Assembly: GCF_026248825.1 (NCBI RefSeq)
Contig: NZ_CP110973.1
Coordinates: forward strand, 1,054,001-1,118,000
Direction: 5' to 3'
Origin: Larkinella insperata
Lineage (GTDB): Bacteria > Bacteroidota > Bacteroidia > Cytophagales > Spirosomataceae
Length of the DNA stretch: 64,000 nt
The notes under the pieces were generated by a model. That model saw nothing but the letters and a program-made list of their open reading frames with translations. It was not told the origin of the DNA and searched no databases. Made by a program: the position numbers and the translations under genes. The first letter of the stretch is position 1. Every line of letters starts with the position of its first letter. Shown here piece after piece: positions 60,132-64,000 of the stretch.

Positions 60132-61472
60132 ATGTATAATCTTCGCCGTTCTCTCCCCTTTTTGCTGTGCGCCCTGTTGACTACCACGATCTTACGGGCG
60201 CAATCGACCGGAGCCAACTTTTTTGAAGCTGGCATTACAAAAAGTAAAACAGGCGATTTTATGGGGGCGCTGCAAGCGTTCAGCATGGCCATTGGCGCCA
60301 ACCCGGAAAACGCCCCCAGCTACTACAACCGGGGACTCGCCAAAGCCATGCTGAAGGACCACCGGGGGGCCATTCTGGACTACGACCGGGCGATTGAGCT
60401 GAATGGAAAAGATGCGCTGGCGTACTTGAGCCGGGGTGTCAGCAAGAGCAAGCAGGATGATTACCGGGCGGCTCTGATGGACTTCAGCCGGGCTATTGAA
60501 CTGGCTCCCGACGACGCTCAGGCGTATTACAACCGGGGAGTTAGCCGAAGCCGCCTGGAACAATACCGGGGCGCTTTGCAAGACTTCTCCAGAACCATTG
60601 AACTGGATCCCAACAACGCTCCGGCGCTTTACGCCCGCGGCATTACCAAACAGAAGCTGGATGATTACGCCGGTAGTCTGCCCGACTTCTCGAAAGTTAT
60701 CGAACTCAATCCCAAACGCGCCCAGGCATACGCGGGCCGGGGGGCTTCACTGATTCAGTTAGCCCAGTATCAGAAAGCCATTGAGGACCTCAACAAAGCC
60801 ATTGAACTGGCTCCCGAAGACGGAGAATCGTTCTATAATCGGGGATTTGCCAAAAGCAAACTGGAAGATTACAAAGGGGCACTCAGAGACTATGACCGCG
60901 CCATTACCATTGACGGCACCCATTACCAGGCTTATTACGGTCGGGGTTTCAGCCGCGGCAAGATGGGCGACCAGAAAGGGGCTATTCAGGATTTCAATAC
61001 CGCTATTGAAATCAATAACGCGAACGTGGAGACAAAGGTGGTTTACAACGGTAAAATTTCCCGGGCGGTTCTCGATGAGTTACGGAATGCTGTGCAACAA
61101 CGCAACAAAATCGACGCCCTGACCTCCGAGCGCTCGGAAGCATACTTCAACCGGGCCATCAGCCGCAACAAAATGAACGACATCAAAGGCGCCACCGCCG
61201 ACCTGAACAAAGCGATTGAACTAAACCCCACGTATTCGGAAGCCTATTTTACCCGGGGCCTGATTCGCTCGCAGCAGGGCGACCAGAAAGGAGCCATTCA
61301 GGATTGCAACAACGCCATTCAGCTCGATTCCAAATACGCCGAAGTCTACTACGTCCGGGGCCTGATTCGCCACAGCCTGGGCGATGAAAACGGCGGTTGC
61401 CTTGACCTCAGCAAAGCCGGTGAACTCGGCTATACGCCGTCGTATAAGGCCATCAGTGATTATTGCAACTAA
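60132..61472 (+). CDS. Secreted TPR-repeat protein
   Basis: 446-residue exported protein with signal peptide 1-24 (ending LRAQS). It then consists almost only of 34-residue TPR repeats, about eleven, each with the A-Y-x-N/S-R-G and AI-x-DY-R/N-AIEL pattern (for example YYNRGLAKAMLKDHRGAILD). A break at about 300-325 (NVETKVVYNGKISRAVLDEL) interrupts the array. Such proteins scaffold other proteins in the periplasm; partners are unknown. The ATG at 60132 yields the signal peptide. Confidence 0.9.
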   Translation: MYNLRRSLPFLLCALLTTTILRAQSTGANFFEAGITKSKTGDFMGALQAFSMAIGANPENAPSYYNRGLAKAMLKDHRGAILDYDRAIELNGKDALAYLSRGVSKSKQDDYRAALMDFSRAIELAPDDAQAYYNRGVSRSRLEQYRGALQDFSRTIELDPNNAPALYARGITKQKLDDYAGSLPDFSKVIELNPKRAQAYAGRGASLIQLAQYQKAIEDLNKAIELAPEDGESFYNRGFAKSKLEDYKGALRDYDRAITIDGTHYQAYYGRGFSRGKMGDQKGAIQDFNTAIEINNANVETKVVYNGKISRAVLDELRNAVQQRNKIDALTSERSEAYFNRAISRNKMNDIKGATADLNKAIELNPTYSEAYFTRGLIRSQQGDQKGAIQDCNNAIQLDSKYAEVYYVRGLIRHSLGDENGGCLDLSKAGELGYTPSYKAISDYCN

Positions 61473-61480
61473 GTGTAAAC

Positions 61481-61522
61481 GATGAGTGATGAATTAATTA
61501 TGATGTTGATTCATCACTCATC
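61481..61522. repeat. Intergenic inverted repeat, GATGAGTGATGAA type
   Basis: GATGAGTGATGAA (61481-61493) is perfectly complementary to TTCATCACTCATC (61510-61522). It lies between convergent genes; its last bases overlap the stop codon of the AMP nucleosidase gene. Confidence 0.75.
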
Positions 61523-62291
61523 ATTCAAATCGCAGGTGTTTCACCGACTCTCCCGACGTGGCCAGTTCCTGTAGGGCGTCGATGCCAATTTGCAGGTGCT
61601 TTTCCACGAACAGGCTCGTAACGCGCTTGTCACTTTCTTCGGTTTTGACCCCTTCCGGCACCATCGGGTTGTCGGATACCAGCAACAGCGCTCCATGCGG
61701 TATGGAGTTGGCAAAACCGACGGTGAAGATGGTAGCGGTTTCCATGTCAATTGCCATTGCCCGGATTTCGACCAGGTAATTTTTAAACGTTTCGTCGTGC
61801 TCCCAGATGCGCCGGTTGGTCGTGTAGACGGTTCCGGTCCAGTAATCCATCTCGTGTTTTTTGATCATCGACGACACGGCCCGCTGCAGCCGAAACGACG
61901 GTAAAGCCGGGATTTCGGGCCGCAGGTAGTCATTGCTCGTTCCCTCGCCCCGGATGGCCGCAATGGGCAGAATCAGGTCGCCAACCAGCGTTTTTTTCAA
62001 ACCACCGCATTTTCCCAGAAACAGAACGGCTTTGGGGCTGACGGCTTTCAGCAAATCCATCACCGTTGCGGCCATGGCGCTGCCCATTCCGAAATTAATG
62101 ATGGTAATATTGTCGGCGGTGGCCGTTTGCATGGCCCGGCCCAGACCGTGAATTTCTACCTCAAACTTCTGCGCGAACAACTCAACGTAATTGATGAAAT
62201 TCGTCAGCAGAATATATTCACCAAATTGCTCGATGGGTGTACCGGTATAGCGGGGCAGCCAGTTCTGGACAATCTCGTCTTTCGTTTTCAT
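61521..62291 (-). CDS. amn: AMP nucleosidase (short Bacteroidota type)
   Basis: 256-residue enzyme that splits AMP to adenine and ribose 5-phosphate. It belongs to the purine nucleoside phosphorylase fold: INFGMGSAMAATVMDLLKAV, LFLGKCGGLK, AIDMETATIFTVGF (purine-binding Glu-Met-Glu-like) and LLLVSDNPMVPEG. The N-terminal extra domain of E. coli Amn is absent, as usual in this phylum. The ATG at 62289-62291 is preferred; the upstream in-frame part lies in an intergenic repeat. Confidence 0.92.
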   Translation of the reverse strand: MKTKDEIVQNWLPRYTGTPIEQFGEYILLTNFINYVELFAQKFEVEIHGLGRAMQTATADNITIINFGMGSAMAATVMDLLKAVSPKAVLFLGKCGGLKKTLVGDLILPIAAIRGEGTSNDYLRPEIPALPSFRLQRAVSSMIKKHEMDYWTGTVYTTNRRIWEHDETFKNYLVEIRAMAIDMETATIFTVGFANSIPHGALLLVSDNPMVPEGVKTEESDKRVTSLFVEKHLQIGIDALQELATSGESVKHLRFE

Positions 62292-62296
62292 AAAAA

Positions 62297-62384
62297 ATGA
62301 GGAGTGGATGATTGAAGAGTCAAGGATTGAAAGGACTAATTTTTTCGTTACTCCCCTGCGCCTTCTCCCCTTCAATCCTTATTT
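62297..62384. repeat. Intergenic imperfect inverted repeat
   Basis: AAGGATTGAA (near 62323) and TTCAATCCTT (near 62371) are complementary, in a divergent gap of 96 bases. Its arms differ from the GATGAGTGA type, but the layout is similar. Confidence 0.5.
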
Positions 62385-62387
62385 TTG

Positions 62388-62834
62388 ATGATGGACTCGT
62401 TAAACCTACCGGTTTTTGATTACAATACGAAGCAGATCGACGGGAAACCCTACATTTTCGATGTGCTGCGTAAGAAATATGTCCTGATTACTCCAGAAGA
62501 ATGGGTACGTCAGCACGTTGTTCACCTCCTCCTGAATCAGTACGGTTATCCCAAAGCCCTCATCCGGAGCGAAGGGGGCCTTAAGCTCAATCAACTCCGC
62601 AAGCGAACGGACCTTCTGGTGTTCGACCGCGCCGGCAAACCGTTTTTGCTGGTGGAATGCAAGGCACCCCAGGTTTCGGTCAGCCAGCAGGTGTTCGATC
62701 AGATCGCCCGCTACAATCACATCCATCAGGCGCCGTATCTGGTCGTCACAAACGGCCTGACGCACTTCTGCTGCTGCGTCGACCACAAACTCAATACCGT
62801 TAATTTTCTGGATGACCTGCCCCGGTTCCAGTGA
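62388..62834 (+). CDS. Orphan HsdR N-terminal-domain protein
   Basis: 148-residue protein of the HSDR_N_2 family. The PD-(D/E)XK nuclease core is visible: Asp in LRKRTDLLVFDRAG and the E-x-K pair in FLLVECKAP, followed by VFDQIARYNHIHQAPYLVVTNG. It corresponds to the nuclease part of a type I restriction subunit but lacks the motor, and no hsdM or hsdS is nearby. Many Bacteroidota have such a single-domain copy. The ATG at 62388 or the next one at 62391 may be used. Confidence 0.85.
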   Translation: MMDSLNLPVFDYNTKQIDGKPYIFDVLRKKYVLITPEEWVRQHVVHLLLNQYGYPKALIRSEGGLKLNQLRKRTDLLVFDRAGKPFLLVECKAPQVSVSQQVFDQIARYNHIHQAPYLVVTNGLTHFCCCVDHKLNTVNFLDDLPRFQ

Positions 62835-62865
62835 AAAAGGCAGCCCGGACTTCCGACTGCGGACA

Positions 62866-62897
62866 TAAAAAAACCGCACCCTGGTTGCAGGGTGCGG
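62866..62897 (-). terminator. Terminator of the yceI-like gene
   Basis: On the minus strand CCGCACCCTG-CAAC-CAGGGTGCGG is followed by TTTTTTTATG, 25 bases beyond the stop at 62922. Confidence 0.9.
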
Positions 62898-62921
62898 CCG
62901 TTGATGAAGTTACGGTAGTAC

Positions 62922-63584
62922 TTATTTTGCTTTAGCAGCAGAAGCGTTATCGGCCGTAGCAACAATGTTCATATCGACGGTGAAATCATCGTAAATCACT
63001 TTGTCGCCCAGGTTATCGAAGAACGACTTCGAGCCGTATTTGATGTCGTATTTCGCGCGGTTGATGGTTGCTTTACCCGTAGCAGTCAGCGTGTTACCAG
63101 CAACATTAACCGTAACGGGGAACGTCACGGGGTTGGTGATACCTTTGATCGTCAGATCACCGGTTACTTCAGCCGTGTTACCGCTGCCTTGCTTTACTTT
63201 CGTGATTTTGAAGGTAGAGATGGGGTGTTTGGCTACGGAGAAGAAATCGTCGGATTTCAGGTGGTTGATCAGCTTGTCGTGGTATTCTTTGTTGTCTTTC
63301 AGGTCCGTGCTGGTCATGGTCCGCAGGTCGATTGCTACCAGACCGCCGGTCAGTTTGTTGCCGTTCAGCGTCAGATAACCTTTCTCCGCCTTTACAGGAC
63401 CATTGTGTTCACCCGTTACTTTTTTACCATTCCAGGTCAGAACGCTCTTATCAACGTCGATGTTGTACGTCGTCGTTTTGGCTACGGCTTTTTTGGTGTT
63501 GTCGGTATTCCGGTCGATAGCAGTAGCGTGGCTGTTAACGGCCAGCGCGAGGGCCACAAATCCTACAATAAATTGCTTGTACAT
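62922..63584 (-). CDS. YceI family periplasmic lipid-binding protein
   Basis: 220-residue exported protein. Signal peptide 1-20 (ending NSHATA). The YceI beta-barrel binds isoprenoid-type lipids: DVDKSVLTWNGKKVTGEHNG, DLRTMTSTDLK, DDFFSVAKHPISTFKI and TIKGITNPVTFPVTV are typical. The C-terminus VDMNIVATADNASAAKAK is unstructured. Family members act in quinone-linked or stress functions. A MarR regulator gene lies 61 bases upstream on the same strand and may control it. Confidence 0.94.
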   Translation of the reverse strand: MYKQFIVGFVALALAVNSHATAIDRNTDNTKKAVAKTTTYNIDVDKSVLTWNGKKVTGEHNGPVKAEKGYLTLNGNKLTGGLVAIDLRTMTSTDLKDNKEYHDKLINHLKSDDFFSVAKHPISTFKITKVKQGSGNTAEVTGDLTIKGITNPVTFPVTVNVAGNTLTATGKATINRAKYDIKYGSKSFFDNLGDKVIYDDFTVDMNIVATADNASAAKAK

Positions 63585-63645
63585 GAGATTGAAGTTTGGT
63601 TAATTGATTGGTGCAAATTGAATTTATTACTCAAAACTAAAAGTG

Positions 63646-64000
63646 CTATTCCGAAGAACCACGAAGTTTGTCCAGCAGGCGGTTCAATTCATTGGCTTCG
63701 GCCTCGGTCAGATTGTGAAACCGTTTCTCCCACTGGTTCTGGTGCTGATCCAGAATTTTCAAAAGATCCAGCCCTCTCTGCGTAATCACGACGTCAACTG
63801 CCCGCCGGTCGTTGGGACATTCAGTCCGTTGAACCAGCTCTTTGAGCAGTAACTTGTCCACCAGACGCGACGCGTTCGACATTTTGTCCAGCATCCGCTC
63901 GGTAATGTCGGCCACTTTTACCGGGTTGGGGTACTGGCCCCGCAAAATCCGCAGAACGTTATATTGCTGGATGGTCAGTCCGTGGGGTTTCAGCAAGTGC
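63646..64000 (-). CDS. MarR family transcriptional regulator, N-terminus beyond the window
   Basis: The last 118 residues are in the window. The winged helix-turn-helix is visible: LTIQQYNVLRILRGQYPNPV, VADITERMLDKMSNASRLVD and the wing RTECPNDRRAVDVVITQ. The C-terminal dimer helix is AEANELNRLLDKLRGSSE. The reading frame continues through the window end, so the true start is outside. It precedes the yceI-like gene. Confidence 0.9.
   Translation of the reverse strand, partial: HLLKPHGLTIQQYNVLRILRGQYPNPVKVADITERMLDKMSNASRLVDKLLLKELVQRTECPNDRRAVDVVITQRGLDLLKILDQHQNQWEKRFHNLTEAEANELNRLLDKLRGSSE

Noticed and set aside
60132..61472. Tandem DNA repeats suggesting CRISPR or satellite DNA
   Set aside because: The periodicity is about 102 bases with a 34-residue protein period, explained by TPR repeats; there are no uniform repeats with unique spacers.

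Overview
The window is a chromosomal segment of an aerobic Bacteroidota bacterium, most likely a Cytophagales member near Spirosoma or Larkinella (lineage is inferred, no marker gene was compared). The evidence is a FecI-type sigma factor/FecR/SusC unit, many secreted proteins and lipoproteins, DUF1080-type and PVC-type cytochrome proteins, promoters resembling TTG-N19-TAnnTTTG, and the absence of strong Shine-Dalgarno sequences. I see no insertion sequence, phage gene, CRISPR array or rRNA operon.

Layout. 1-3345: sigma factor, anti-sigma factor and the N-terminal 527 residues of a SusC/TonB-dependent receptor that runs off the left edge. 3780-3935: candidate orphan small RNA. 4023-6001: four consecutive single-domain response regulators. 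6446-7995: methionine aminopeptidase and an AbrB-like small protein preceded by a 21-bp-period tandem operator. 8687-10828: ergothioneine genes egtB-egtD. 11065-11269: tRNA-Leu(UAA) and tRNA-Gly(GCC), each with a terminator. 11387-13534: divergent UbiA prenyltransferase and type III polyketide synthase. 13631-21694: TerC protein, a 1351-residue SF1 helicase with a Vsr-like tail, a LysR-permease pair and a small secreted protein. 21779-23491: secreted sugar isomerase-like and DUF1080 proteins. 23665-25963: a translationally coupled trio of GNAT, degenerate class II aminoacyl-tRNA-synthetase-like protein and AraC regulator.

26020-44625 is dominated by periplasmic sugar and redox functions: KduD-like dehydrogenase, diheme cytochrome, PQQ-type aldose dehydrogenase, FAD oxidoreductase with golvesin-like tail, a large SGNH/beta-propeller/HEAT/cytochrome c fusion, an exported SelA-like PLP enzyme, a cytochrome-FG-GAP protein and gluconokinase. 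Together they suggest extracytoplasmic oxidation of sugars to aldonic acids followed by import and phosphorylation; this is inference from gene content.

44640-56228: RtcB RNA ligase, ECF sigma factor, LytTR regulator, a signal-less trypsin-like protease, argE-manA, a DMT transporter with a PD-(D/E)XK protein, DUF1080 protein, MFS transporter, Dps and argH (TTG start). 56249-64000: beta-propeller protein, MFS transporter, TrpF-like protein, Hsp20, TPR protein, AMP nucleosidase, an orphan HsdR-N-type protein, YceI and a MarR regulator cut by the right edge.

Most interesting points: the HisRS/HisZ-like protein in a coupled operon with GNAT and AraC genes, the AbrB-like protein with tandem operator, the four-receiver array without a kinase, the orphan-terminator small RNA candidate, the type III PKS-UbiA pair, and a set of intergenic inverted repeats with a GATGAGTGA core.
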